Origin: Ruminococcoides sp052118065
Lineage (GTDB): Bacteria; Bacillota; Clostridia; Oscillospirales; Acutalibacteraceae
Direction: 5' to 3'
NCBI GenBank assembly: GCA_052118065.1
Contig: JBQKHY010000024.1
Location: 1-37,044 of the forward strand
DNA: 37,044 nucleotides
Of this stretch, positions 16,906 to 24,593 are shown in pieces. A model generated the notes under the pieces. That model was not told the origin of the DNA. It was given only the letters and a program-made list of their open reading frames with translations, and ran no database searches. Position numbers and translations under genes: made by a program. The first letter of the stretch is position 1; every line of letters begins with the position of its first letter.

Positions 16906-17919
16906 TACTTTTGCAAGAGCCTTTCCCACCATCTTTCCGGAACGCTTTACTTCATCAATAGTATTTACATCTGTACCAAACTCAATTAACAATGAACCGT
17001 TACACACATTTAGGTTATAAGTGTATTCACCAAAGTTAAGCGGTCTGGTTAGTCCCGGATACATTGTTTCTGCAGTTTGTTGAAGTTTTATTGCAAAGTC
17101 AAGATTATCTCTCCAAAAAGGAAAGTCACCTCCACCCTCATACTGATAACCTGTCATAATCATAATTTGGGAGGCTTTTTTTCCTTTATATTTAAAAGTA
17201 GGCTTAACTTTACCGGACTCACCACCCTCACCGATAGCATCTCTATGTATATCAAGCACAACCTTAATGCCCTTGTACTTCTCCATATACTTCTGAATCG
17301 TTTGATAGCTTCTATCATACCCACCGTTATATGACGGATAGTCATGCTTTGTCTTATCATGAATAACACCTATACCGGCTTTCTTTAGTTGTTTTTCTAT
17401 TTCATCACCTACTGCTGTAACATTTTCTTTATTATTAGTTGTTCTTGGATAATAGTCACTTGGATAATAACCGGTATCACTTTTTAGATAACTTTCACAA
17501 GTATGAGTATGGAAAATCAACACTTGAACTTGGTGGTTATTTTCTATTTTAAAAGGCAAATCTCTCTTTAATTCTGTGGCAATATCAAGAGAAAAGTCTG
17601 TATAATTTTTTACACAAAAATTATCATATGTAATACCATCCTCACCAAACTGTTTTTCTATTATAGGATAATTTTTTCCTGATGAGGTGGTAGGGACAGT
17701 TTCTTTAGTTGTTTTGTTCACCTTTGTTTTTGTAGTAGGTACAGTAGCCGAAATAGTAGTAGGTGTTGTTGTGGGAACTTCATCAACTTTCTTCACCACT
17801 TCTACTGAATTTTCCTTAGGTGCTACATAGCCACCTACCCTATTACATAGTGAATACATACCTGCAACAATAGCTACAAATGCAAAAATCAAACTTAACT
17901 TTCTTATATTTCTGCCCAT
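16891..17919 (-). CDS. spoIIP: Stage II sporulation protein P (SpoIIP)
   Basis: SpoIIP is an amidase and endopeptidase of the DMP complex that thins septal peptidoglycan during forespore engulfment. The protein has 342 aa. Residues about 8-27 form a membrane anchor, followed by a Thr-rich linker (about 45-80). The Amidase_3-like catalytic domain starts near 130 with the likely metal and catalytic residues His137/His139 and Glu142 (FHTHTCES), His225 (LDIHRDAIG) and Glu313 (LLIEFGTD). All the key residues I can recognise are present. It lies 50 nt after gpr, the same order as in Bacillus subtilis, where the pair is expressed during sporulation. A GAGGTGG ribosome site precedes the ATG. Confidence 0.95.
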   Translation of the reverse strand: MGRNIRKLSLIFAFVAIVAGMYSLCNRVGGYVAPKENSVEVVKKVDEVPTTTPTTISATVPTTKTKVNKTTKETVPTTSSGKNYPIIEKQFGEDGITYDNFCVKNYTDFSLDIATELKRDLPFKIENNHQVQVLIFHTHTCESYLKSDTGYYPSDYYPRTTNNKENVTAVGDEIEKQLKKAGIGVIHDKTKHDYPSYNGGYDRSYQTIQKYMEKYKGIKVVLDIHRDAIGEGGESGKVKPTFKYKGKKASQIMIMTGYQYEGGGDFPFWRDNLDFAIKLQQTAETMYPGLTRPLNFGEYTYNLNVCNGSLLIEFGTDVNTIDEVKRSGKMVGKALAKVLQNN

Positions 17920-17969
17920 AAAACCACCTCTTTAATATTCTCTTTAATACTATGATGGGTTTGTACATT

Positions 17970-18857
17970 TTAGTACATAAGGCTCATAAGGTCACTTAAA
18001 TTTAAATCAGAATGAAGTGCATAATTAATTGCAAGTGCAATCAATTCTGAGGCTCTGTTTATCAGCAAATCTATTTCTTTTGGAGTAACTACCATTTGTC
18101 TGCCGTTGGGATTTACCATACTTTTTAGTTGTTCTGAAAATTTTACATCTTCAGTATCAAACAAATCCAGTGCTAAAGTTGATGCATCAACAACTGTTGG
18201 CACACCTATACCTATAACCGGAATACCTAAAGTTTCTTGTGACAGTTTTGTTCTGTTGTTGCCAACTCCTGCACCCGGAGAAATTCCCGTATCACTGATT
18301 TGAATTGTACAACCAAGTCTTGAAAGTCGTCTTGATGCCAAGGCATCAATAGCTATAAGCGCATTTGGTTTTATTTTCTTAATTAAACTATACAGATACT
18401 CTCCTGTTTCGATACCTGTTTTTCCTGTTACACCGGTAGCAACTACTGCAACCGGTCTAAGTTTATCAAGGCCTGTTGCCTTTGCTACTTCACCCTTTAT
18501 ATGTCTTGTTGCAATAATTTTAGATGCTGACTTTGGTCCCAGTGCATCAGGAGTTATTTCTGTATTTCCCAAACCTGCAATCATCACAAGACCATTTACC
18601 GGTATAAGGTGCTTTATTTCATCTGCAATAACCTCCAACTTTTCATCAGGTGTTTTGTAGTTATCCGAAAGTGGTGGCATTTCCAAAGTTACATAAGTTC
18701 CCTTTTCTTTTCCTAGTTTTGCACCGGCTTTATCACTTGTTATTTTCAGTCTGGAAATTTTAATATGTTCCTTTTCACTTTCTTCAAACTTAACACCTTT
18801 AATGTCTTCACCAAAAAGCTCTCTTGCTTCTAAAGCAAGGTCTGTTCTTCTTTCCAT
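17970..18857 (-). CDS. gpr: GPR spore germination endopeptidase
   Basis: GPR degrades small acid-soluble spore proteins when spores germinate; it is made as a zymogen inside the forespore. The protein has 295 aa from the chosen start. Family segments: RTDLALEAREL at the N-terminus (the propeptide region), VMIAGLGN with ITPDALGP, VVATGVTGKTGIET, DALASRRLSRLG, DTGISPGAGVGNNR and GVPTVVDA. An in-frame GTG at 18899 would add 14 aa, but GGGGGAT lies just before the ATG at 18857 and the M-E-R-R-T start fits the family. It precedes spoIIP and faces away from the dockerin protease gene, with a ~118-bp shared upstream region. Confidence 0.96.
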   Translation of the reverse strand: MERRTDLALEARELFGEDIKGVKFEESEKEHIKISRLKITSDKAGAKLGKEKGTYVTLEMPPLSDNYKTPDEKLEVIADEIKHLIPVNGLVMIAGLGNTEITPDALGPKSASKIIATRHIKGEVAKATGLDKLRPVAVVATGVTGKTGIETGEYLYSLIKKIKPNALIAIDALASRRLSRLGCTIQISDTGISPGAGVGNNRTKLSQETLGIPVIGIGVPTVVDASTLALDLFDTEDVKFSEQLKSMVNPNGRQMVVTPKEIDLLINRASELIALAINYALHSDLNLSDLMSLMY

Positions 18858-18909
18858 AATATCCCCCACATTCTGTAAATATCTTTTCCGAAAGTTCACA
18901 ATTATATTC

Positions 18910-18938
18910 TTTACAGTACAAAAAGTATTTGATATAAT
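18910..18938 (+). promoter_or_regulatory. Strong sigma-A promoter of the dockerin protease
   Basis: TTTACA (18910-18915), 17 nt, TATAAT (18933-18938), with an extended TGa before the -10. The leader before the ATG at 18976 is about 30 nt and holds an AAAGGACAGG ribosome site. Confidence 0.85.
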
Positions 18939-18975
18939 GTGGTTAAATGCAAATATTATCGAAAGGACAGGTAAA

Positions 18976-20673
18976 ATGAATAAATTTACAAAAATTGTAT
19001 CTATTACAAGTGCAATACTGATTGCCTCTACTACAGGACTAAGTGTTAGTGCTGCAAAAGTTGATACAGTAGAAAGTAAAAATTCAAGTGAAATTGCAAT
19101 ACCTTTTACAGGTGAAGGTACTACACTTGATGTTGATGAAACTTTACCTTCATCATATAGTTCAAAAGACTTAGGTCTTGTAACACCAATCAGACAGCAA
19201 GGTAATGCTCAAATCTGCTGGGCTTATGGTGGACTAAGCAGCCTTGAAACATTACTTATTAAAGATGGTGTAATAGATAACTCCTCTAATTCTTGGTACT
19301 CAGGTGCTCATGTTGATGCTTGGGGTACTCCAAGAAAAGACGGTACAGGTTGGCAGAGAGAATACTACAAAGGTGGTGGCTTCCCATACATTACAATGGG
19401 TTACCTAAGTAGCTGGAGTGGTGGTGTTTCCGAAAACGAATTTCCATACACAAGTCCACTAAGTCTTTTTGATGTTAACAAAAAGTACAATATTAATAAT
19501 GTTGTAACCGGCATTATGTATCTTGATTCCGAGGATAAAGACACTATCAAGAAGTCTATTAAAGATTATGGTGCAGTTACTACTCACTACAATGAATATT
19601 CCAAATTCTCTGCTGATGACACTCATTCATATTGTCCTGCTTCAGCAAACTTCATTTCAGGTCACTGTGTTAGTGTAGTTGGTTGGAATGATAACATTAG
19701 CAAAGATAGTTTTACTGTAAATCTTGATGGCAAAACATACACACCTAAAAAGGATGGTGCATGGTTATGTAGAAACAGTTGGGGTGACTACAACGACTTT
19801 GACGGTTACTTCTGGATTTCCTATGAAGACTACTACATATTCTCTGATGTATTTGGACCATCATATGCTTTTACAGACTATATGAAAAATAATGTGTCAA
19901 ATACAATTCATCAAGTAGAAACATTTGGTGCTACTTATGAATTTGATTATCTTGATGAGGCATCAAAAGATACAACATACATTAATGTCCTAAATATTGA
20001 TAACGAAAATGAATATTTAGATAAAGTTATGTTTGAGTCAACAAGTGTTGGTGCTAATTACACCCTATACTACATTCCTGTAGACAATAATGGTACACCA
20101 AGTAGTGACAAGACAACTTGGAAAACACTTAAAACCGGTAAAGTACCATACAGTGGTTACTACACAGCAGATGTTGACCCTTTATATGTTAGCAAAGGAA
20201 AAATCGGTATTGGTATTGAAATTGATACAACCGACACAAAAGCTATAAACGGTATTGGCGTTTCTGAATGGCTGGAAAATAAAGATGAAAGAATATTTAA
20301 TACTGAAGCTAAAAGAGGTCAAAGCTACATTTATACTGACAAAAACATCTTCCCTAACATTCCTAGTTTAAGCAAAAGTAAGGTCAATGATGTTATGGAC
20401 TTTTATGAAGATGTTAATGATGACACAGAAGGTGGCAACTTTGTAATTAAGGGTATCACTTATAAAAGTGGAACACTTGCAGGAGACGCTAACCTAGATG
20501 GTGTTGTGAATATTGAAGATGCAGTTTGTATTCAGAAAAGCACAATTCATAGCTATACACTTTCCAGTGAAGGTCAGATAAATGCTGACATTAACCAGGA
20601 TGGTGTTGTAAATATTAAAGATGCAACAGAAATCCAGAGATTACTTGCAAAAGTAACCGGTGATAATCAGTAA
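18976..20673 (+). CDS. Secreted papain-type (C1A) cysteine protease with C-terminal dockerin
   Basis: Predicted extracellular protease of 565 aa. Residues 1-26 are a signal peptide. About 57-300 is a papain-fold domain with all catalytic residues: oxyanion Gln75 and Cys81 (QQGNAQICWAY), His230 (SGHCVSVVGW) and Asn267 (CRNSWGD). About 310-420 resembles the lectin-like domain that follows some bacterial C1 peptidases. Residues 501-562 are a dockerin with two calcium loops (DANLDGVVNIED and DINQDGVVNIKD). The frame stays open upstream to 18802, inside gpr, but the signal peptide, ribosome site and promoter fix the start at 18976. Dockerin proteases are known in ruminococcal and clostridial cohesin complexes. 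Substrate is unknown; processing of complex parts or host and dietary protein are both possible. Confidence 0.93.
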   Translation: MNKFTKIVSITSAILIASTTGLSVSAAKVDTVESKNSSEIAIPFTGEGTTLDVDETLPSSYSSKDLGLVTPIRQQGNAQICWAYGGLSSLETLLIKDGVIDNSSNSWYSGAHVDAWGTPRKDGTGWQREYYKGGGFPYITMGYLSSWSGGVSENEFPYTSPLSLFDVNKKYNINNVVTGIMYLDSEDKDTIKKSIKDYGAVTTHYNEYSKFSADDTHSYCPASANFISGHCVSVVGWNDNISKDSFTVNLDGKTYTPKKDGAWLCRNSWGDYNDFDGYFWISYEDYYIFSDVFGPSYAFTDYMKNNVSNTIHQVETFGATYEFDYLDEASKDTTYINVLNIDNENEYLDKVMFESTSVGANYTLYYIPVDNNGTPSSDKTTWKTLKTGKVPYSGYYTADVDPLYVSKGKIGIGIEIDTTDTKAINGIGVSEWLENKDERIFNTEAKRGQSYIYTDKNIFPNIPSLSKSKVNDVMDFYEDVNDDTEGGNFVIKGITYKSGTLAGDANLDGVVNIEDAVCIQKSTIHSYTLSSEGQINADINQDGVVNIKDATEIQRLLAKVTGDNQ

Positions 20674-20713
20674 TTTAAAATTTTCATTTTTATATTTTAA
20701 CTAAAGCATAATT

Positions 20714-20736
20714 TAAGCCTCCATTTCGGAGGCTTA
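20714..20736 (+). terminator. Intrinsic terminator of the dockerin protease
   Basis: A 9-bp stem (20714-20722 with 20728-20736), 5-nt loop, followed by a T tract, 40 bp past the stop. Confidence 0.9.
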
Positions 20737-20794
20737 TTTTTATGTTCATCTAAAACAATTTTTTTAATCCTTAAACTTTATTTAATGTACATTA

Positions 20795-21147
20795 CAAATT
20801 AGGGTTTGTAGGGTTAGAATTCACCTTGTTTTGTGGTAGATATTTAGAATTAGTAGAGACTAACCAGCCTCCCTTGTGTAAAGGGAGGGGGACCACGAAG
20901 TGGTGGAAGGATTGTTTAGTAGGTAGTAACAGATAGTAGAAATTTAGTTAGGAGTGTAAAAACTATAATTTATATCTATCGAATAAAATTGATATAGTAA
21001 AAAAGTATGTACCATAACAATCCCTCAGTCGCTCTTTAAGAGTAAATTGTCATTCTTCCAATTTACGAGCGACAGCTCCCTTTACACAAGGGAGCCTTAT
21101 TTGCTAAAATTTGACGCTTTGATTTTATCCCCACAAACCCTAATTTT
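20795..21147. mobile_element. MITE-like non-coding element 1 with terminal inverted repeats
   Basis: About 353 bp without a gene. The ends are inverted copies: CAAATTAGGGTTTGTaGGG at 20795-20813 and its complement at 21129-21147. Inside are hairpins: CCTCCCTT/AAGGGAGG (20868-20888), ACCAC/GTGGT (20892-20904), and a right half from about 21017 with CTCCCTTTACACAAGGGAG and a GTCGCTC/GAGCGAC stem. The segment 20795-20924 recurs in reverse at 24532-24662. I saw no exact target duplication. Elements with CTCCCTTGTGTAAAGGGAG hairpins are, as I recall, dispersed in many gut Clostridia. Short size, hairpins and terminal repeats suggest a miniature transposable element moved by an enzyme encoded elsewhere. 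Confidence 0.75.
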
Positions 21148-21203
21148 CATTAGACATTTATCCATATATATACAAACTTAAAATATAATCTATCAACATC
21201 AAA

Positions 21204-21233
21204 CAAAAGCCACAAGGATTCTTGTGGCTTTTG
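21204..21233 (-). terminator. Intrinsic terminator of the tetR-KTR-ABC operon
   Basis: A perfect 13-bp stem (21204-21216 with 21221-21233), 4-nt loop, with a T-rich continuation on both strands. It lies 120 bp past the permease stop. The stretch 21148-21354 otherwise shows only A/T-rich sequence. Confidence 0.85.
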
Positions 21234-21354
21234 TTTTGGAAGTTTTGGTTTATGTAAAATTTTACTTATTATTAATTTTCAATACTTCTGATTATTGCAT
21301 TATCTTTTATACTTTATTTATATTATAAAACATTATATAATGCTTATTTTTCAA

Positions 21355-22086
21355 TTACTGTTTTTTCATTTGTCTTAGGAATAATAGGATTGAAATAACT
21401 ATTGATGCAACGGTATAAAGGACAATCCACAAAATATCTGTTGAAACATCTGAACAATTACCGTTTAGAATTGCTTTCTCAAGGTTAACCATATGTACGA
21501 AAGGTAGAGCATTTGCAATCTTTTCAAAAATGCCGCCAACTGTACTAATATCAAACCAAATACCTGCAAACCAACCTGTTAAGTTGGTGATTAATGCACC
21601 ACAGATACCACCAACTTGCTTTACATTAAGAACACTACCACAGAGTAAACCTAAGCAAATAAAGAATAATGAAATTGGGATAATTGCAAGTAAAGCATAC
21701 AGAATAGTTACTGTTATTTTTAGTCCTAAAATTACGGCTACAATATAGCACACAATACTTTGAGCAATTGCAATAGGAAGTATAGGCAAAATGTAGCCAA
21801 AGATAAAGTCCATTGCAGTAAGTGGTGTTGTGTACAGTCTTTGTAACAATGCACTTTCCCTGTCCTTTGCTACAAGTGTTGCAGAGAATAGTGTCATAAA
21901 AGACAAACCAAAAACAGTTATACCAGGAGTTAGCTTATCAAGTTCAAACATTTTTACCGGAATATTAGCTTGAATAGCTGACAATAAAAGTAGAAGTGCT
22001 ACCGGAAAACCAAGACCAAATGCTAAGTTAAGTGGGTCACGCAAAATTTCTTTTGCAGTTCTGTTAGAAAAAGTCAACATTCTCAT
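21355..22086 (-). CDS. ABC-2 family transporter permease
   Basis: Membrane subunit of an ABC exporter, 243 aa, six predicted membrane helices typical of the ABC-2/DrrB type. After an N-terminal amphipathic stretch (NRTAKEILRDPLNLAFG), helices lie near residues 23-40, 55-72, 100-125, 132-155, 160-178 and 215-237. The segment VAKDRESALLQRLYTTPLTAMDFI is the conserved coupling region of this family. The start overlaps the ATPase stop as ATGA, so the two are translationally coupled. With an adjacent TetR regulator, drug or toxic-compound export is the likely role; the substrate is unknown. Confidence 0.92.
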   Translation of the reverse strand: MRMLTFSNRTAKEILRDPLNLAFGLGFPVALLLLLSAIQANIPVKMFELDKLTPGITVFGLSFMTLFSATLVAKDRESALLQRLYTTPLTAMDFIFGYILPILPIAIAQSIVCYIVAVILGLKITVTILYALLAIIPISLFFICLGLLCGSVLNVKQVGGICGALITNLTGWFAGIWFDISTVGGIFEKIANALPFVHMVNLEKAILNGNCSDVSTDILWIVLYTVASIVISILLFLRQMKKQ

Positions 22087-22811
22087 TTTGATACCCCCTT
22101 AACAATTTGAATAAATGCATCCTCAAATTTATCTTCATTAGTTTGTTTCTTTAGTTCGTCAACTGTGCCAAGTGCAAGTAACTTGCCACCTTTCATAACT
22201 GCAATATGGTCAGAAAGTGCCTCAGCCTCTTCCATATAGTGAGTAGTTAAAATAATTGTAATCTTGCCTTTTAACTGACGAATATTATCCCACAGTTCAC
22301 TTCTTGCAATAACATCAAGTCCAAGTGTTGGTTCATCAAGAAAAAGAATTTTAGGTTCGCTGATAAGTGCCATTGCAATGCTTAATCTTCTTTGCCAACC
22401 ACCTGAAAGTTTACCTGCTTTCTTATTTAAAATACTGTTCAAATCGAACTGCTCAGCAAGTTCATTTACCTTTGCCACTTTCTTTTCTTTAGAAAAATTA
22501 TGTACACCACACATTAATTCTAAGTTTTCTTTAACTGTTAGGTTAGGTGCAACTGCAGTTTCTTGAGGTGACACACCAATAATATTCTTTACCTTTTTAG
22601 GTGTAGTAACAATACTTTCACCACCTAGAAAAGCATCTCCTGAATTAGGCTTTGTTAGACAAGAAAGCATTTTGATTGTAGTTGTTTTACCTGCACCGTT
22701 TACACCTAGCAAAGAAAAAAGTTCCCCCTCTTTTACAGTTAAATTCAAATGGTCAACTGCCACAAGGTCTTTGTACTTTTTTGTTAAATTGTCAATTTTA
22801 ATTGCGTCCAT
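22083..22811 (-). CDS. ABC transporter ATP-binding protein
   Basis: Nucleotide-binding subunit of the exporter, 242 aa. Walker A LLGVNGAGKTT, Q-loop GVSPQETAV, ABC signature KLSGGWQRRLSIA (SGGWQ variant), Walker B PKILFLDEPTLGLD and switch His in LTTHYMEEAE are all visible, so ATP hydrolysis should be intact. It matches the CcmA/DrrA group. Start choice: an upstream frame opens at 22844, but AAGGAG lies just before the ATG at 22811, and the upstream bases belong to a terminator hairpin. It is separated from the KTR gene by that terminator and overlaps the permease gene by 4 nt. Confidence 0.95.
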   Translation of the reverse strand: MDAIKIDNLTKKYKDLVAVDHLNLTVKEGELFSLLGVNGAGKTTTIKMLSCLTKPNSGDAFLGGESIVTTPKKVKNIIGVSPQETAVAPNLTVKENLELMCGVHNFSKEKKVAKVNELAEQFDLNSILNKKAGKLSGGWQRRLSIAMALISEPKILFLDEPTLGLDVIARSELWDNIRQLKGKITIILTTHYMEEAEALSDHIAVMKGGKLLALGTVDELKKQTNEDKFEDAFIQIVKGVSK

Positions 22812-22830
22812 TGTTCTCTCCTTAAAATAT

Positions 22831-22884
22831 AAAAAAACCGACAAACTATAAATATAAAAACAAATATATTTATTAGTTCATCGG
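22831..22884 (-). terminator. Intra-operon terminator/attenuator overlapping the KTR stop codon
   Basis: On the minus strand, a long hairpin (arms of 4, 7 and 8 pairs with two G-U pairs and one bulge, loop TTTGTTTT) is followed by seven T. Its left arm begins in the last sense codon of KTR and includes the TGA stop. The T run ends about 20 nt before the ATPase start. The position fits control of read-through by ribosomes finishing KTR. Confidence 0.75.
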
Positions 22885-23063
22885 CTCTGCGTCTTAGCGT
22901 CTGGCTCTTTGATGACATTAAGTTTTAAATTTTCAATGTTAACCAAAGTTTCATTTTTACATTTTGGACAGTAAAGTGGAAAATTCTTTATTACTGTATC
23001 TTCCCTTACTTTTTCCCTAGTTTTGTTGTTACAAATTGGGCAATACACCCACTGTACTTTCAT
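22878..23063 (-). CDS. Cysteine-rich KTR-family small zinc-ribbon protein
   Basis: A 61-aa protein of the Cys_rich_KTR family. It has two CxxC pairs: CPICNNKTR (with the KTR motif) and CPKCKNET, spaced like a zinc ribbon. The middle (VREDTVIKNFPLY) and the end (EPDAKTQSR) look like the conserved parts of the family. Function is unknown; members are often near TetR regulators and mobile-element genes. ATG with AAGGTG upstream, 9 nt after the tetR stop. The downstream hairpin begins in its last codons, so its translation may also set expression of the exporter genes. Confidence 0.9.
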   Translation of the reverse strand: MKVQWVYCPICNNKTREKVREDTVIKNFPLYCPKCKNETLVNIENLKLNVIKEPDAKTQSR

Positions 23064-23072
23064 ACCATCACC

Positions 23073-23639
23073 TTAGTTTTTCTTATCCTTTGTAAACTGA
23101 TGTTTCAGTCCTAAATACATATCACTTATTAGGTCACTAATATAATCAAGTTCAAAGTCACAATATGATGTTGCAATCATTGTTGCAATACCATGAACAT
23201 ATATCCACATTTCAAGGTGAAATTTATATGCCTGTTCTTCTGTTAATCCTATTGCATTTTGAAGAATTTTTACTACTGATTCAGTTTCAGCCGTATCATT
23301 CTTTTCTTCATTAGTACGGTCACGCATAAATACAAGTTTAAAAAGTTCTTTTTCTTCTTTAGCAAAACGAATGTAACCCATACCACTTGCCTTGTATGGC
23401 GGGTACTTGCCACTAGTCATTTCTTCTTGCAAATACTTACAATAAAGGTTTGTAGCACTTAGTATAACCTCTGTCTGCACTTCTTCCATATTTTTGAAAA
23501 GACCAAAAATAGGCTTAACAGAACAACAAAGTTCATTGGCCAATGCCCTTGCAGTAAGTCCTTGTATTCCATTTTTCCTTGTTACATCTAGTGCAGAAGA
23601 AATAATCTCTTCCCTAGTAAACTTGAATTTTGGTGGCAT
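23073..23639 (-). CDS. TetR/AcrR-family transcriptional regulator
   Basis: A repressor-type regulator of 188 aa. The N-terminal helix-turn-helix spans about residues 8-55 (TREEIISSALDVTRKNGIQGLTARALANEL, then SVKPIFGLFKNMEEV). The remaining ~130 aa are helical and would form the ligand pocket and dimer face. The frame is open to 23663, but AAAGGAG precedes the ATG at 23639. It is the first gene of an operon with KTR and an ABC exporter. A palindrome overlapping the expected transcription start suggests autorepression relieved by a ligand, probably an exported compound. The ligand is not predictable from the sequence. Confidence 0.93.
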   Translation of the reverse strand: MPPKFKFTREEIISSALDVTRKNGIQGLTARALANELCCSVKPIFGLFKNMEEVQTEVILSATNLYCKYLQEEMTSGKYPPYKASGMGYIRFAKEEKELFKLVFMRDRTNEEKNDTAETESVVKILQNAIGLTEEQAYKFHLEMWIYVHGIATMIATSYCDFELDYISDLISDMYLGLKHQFTKDKKN

Positions 23640-23654
23640 TATATTTCTCCTTTT

Positions 23655-23677
23655 AGGTAACACTTGTTGCGTAACCT
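23655..23677 (-). promoter_or_regulatory. Candidate TetR operator
   Basis: A 23-bp imperfect palindrome on the minus strand, AGGTTAC-N9-GTTACCT, with 8 of 11 arm positions paired. It lies just downstream of the predicted start of transcription and before the tetR ribosome site, a usual place for a TetR-family operator. Confidence 0.65.
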
Positions 23678-23686
23678 GTGTTTCTT

Positions 23687-23714
23687 ATTATACACACATA
23701 ATATACTTTGTCAA
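23687..23714 (-). promoter_or_regulatory. Consensus sigma-A promoter of the tetR operon
   Basis: On the minus strand, TTGACA (23709-23714), 16 nt, TATAAT (23687-23692). Both boxes match consensus exactly; strong if not repressed. Confidence 0.85.
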
Positions 23715-23834
23715 TCACTTTTATAAATTTTGTTTTTTAATTTTATCTGTAGGTAAAGGTAAGTTAACAAATTTGGGTTTGTGGGGCTATTTGATAGTTT
23801 CAACTAATATGGAATTGTAAATGAATTTACAATT

Positions 23835-24054
23835 TCAATCACTCCTTCCGTCTTTGCATACGCAAGCCACCTCCCTCAGCGAGGGAGGCAAAATAGTTTG
23901 TACAAATCTAAAATAAGTACGCAATTTTTAAATAGTACAGACTTTATAAATTAGTATAAATTATGGTAAAGACAAAGGCTCCCTCGCTGAGGGAGCTGTC
24001 ATTCGTGAATTGCAAAGCAATTCACCTTTTAAAGAATGACTGAAGGAGTGGTTG
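23835..24054. mobile_element. Nested MITE-like element A
   Basis: The ends TCAATCACTCCTTCcGTC (left) and GACTGAAGGAGTGGTTGA (right) are near-perfect inverted copies. Each end is joined to a hairpin: CCTCCCTCagcGAGGGAGG on the left, and CTCCCTCgctGAGGGAG with GAATTGC/GCAATTC on the right. The centre is A/T-rich and non-coding. Confidence 0.7.
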
Positions 24055-24138
24055 ATATTTTAAACTTGTTTAAAATATCATCATAGAAGAAACTTTCCTT
24101 TATTTCTAACTATAAAATACAATGAACATTATGAGATA

Positions 24139-24297
24139 CAGTTGTAGGGGACATCATTGATGTCCCGTTACAAACTAGCCTTTATATAGGTACTTTGCCC
24201 TATGTAGCAAGTTATAATTTCTAGTTTCTACATAGGACAAAATTGTATAAAACATTTTACTATTAAACGGGCGAACGATGTTCGCCCCTACGACTGT
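24139..24297. mobile_element. Nested MITE-like element B
   Basis: Ends CAGTtGTAGGGG and CCCCTACgACTG are inverted copies with one difference. Each end bears a stem: GGGACATCattGATGTCCC on the left and GGGCGAACgatGTTCGCCC on the right. A second inverted pair, CCTATGTAG/CTACATAGG, lies inside near 24199-24237, with a further copy at about 24322. Similar GGGCGAAC hairpins are, as I recall, dispersed in gut Clostridia genomes. Confidence 0.7.
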
Positions 24298-24355
24298 AAG
24301 CCAAAAGTTTGTTGTAATTTTGTCCTATGTAGTTACCCTAAATTTGTACATATTC

Positions 24356-24593
24356 GCCAGTCTCCCTTGTGTAAAGGGAGATGCCAGCGATAGCTGACAG
24401 AGGGATTGTCACGGTAGATTGTGTTCTCTAAATAAGATGTGTACGATTAGGTAAAAGTTATCTATAAATATAGGAACGAACAGTGTTCGTTCCCTACATC
24501 ATATATCGAATAAATCTTATATAATCTAAAGTGCCTACCAGACAATCCTTCCACCACTTCGTGGTCCCCCTCCCTTTACACAAGGGAGGCTGG
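24356..24593. mobile_element. Nested MITE-like element C
   Basis: Left end GCCAG plus CTCCCTTGTGTAAAGGGAG through GGATTGT (24356-24409) faces the reverse form ACAATCC...AAGGGAGGCTGG (24542-24593). Between them is a separate stem GGAACGAAC/GTTCGTTCC (24473-24493). Confidence 0.65.

Noticed and set aside
17920..17969. A sporulation sigma-factor promoter before spoIIP (and another before gpr)
   Set aside because: CATAGTAT-like and AATACT-like boxes are present but differ from sigma-E, F and G consensus at several positions.
18802..18975. Extended N-terminus of the cysteine protease
   Set aside because: It overlaps gpr antisense and the promoter; the signal peptide and ribosome site place the start at 18976.
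23494..23820. A 108-aa plus-strand frame across tetR and its promoter
   Set aside because: It is the shadow of tetR and of its upstream region; no ribosome site supports it.
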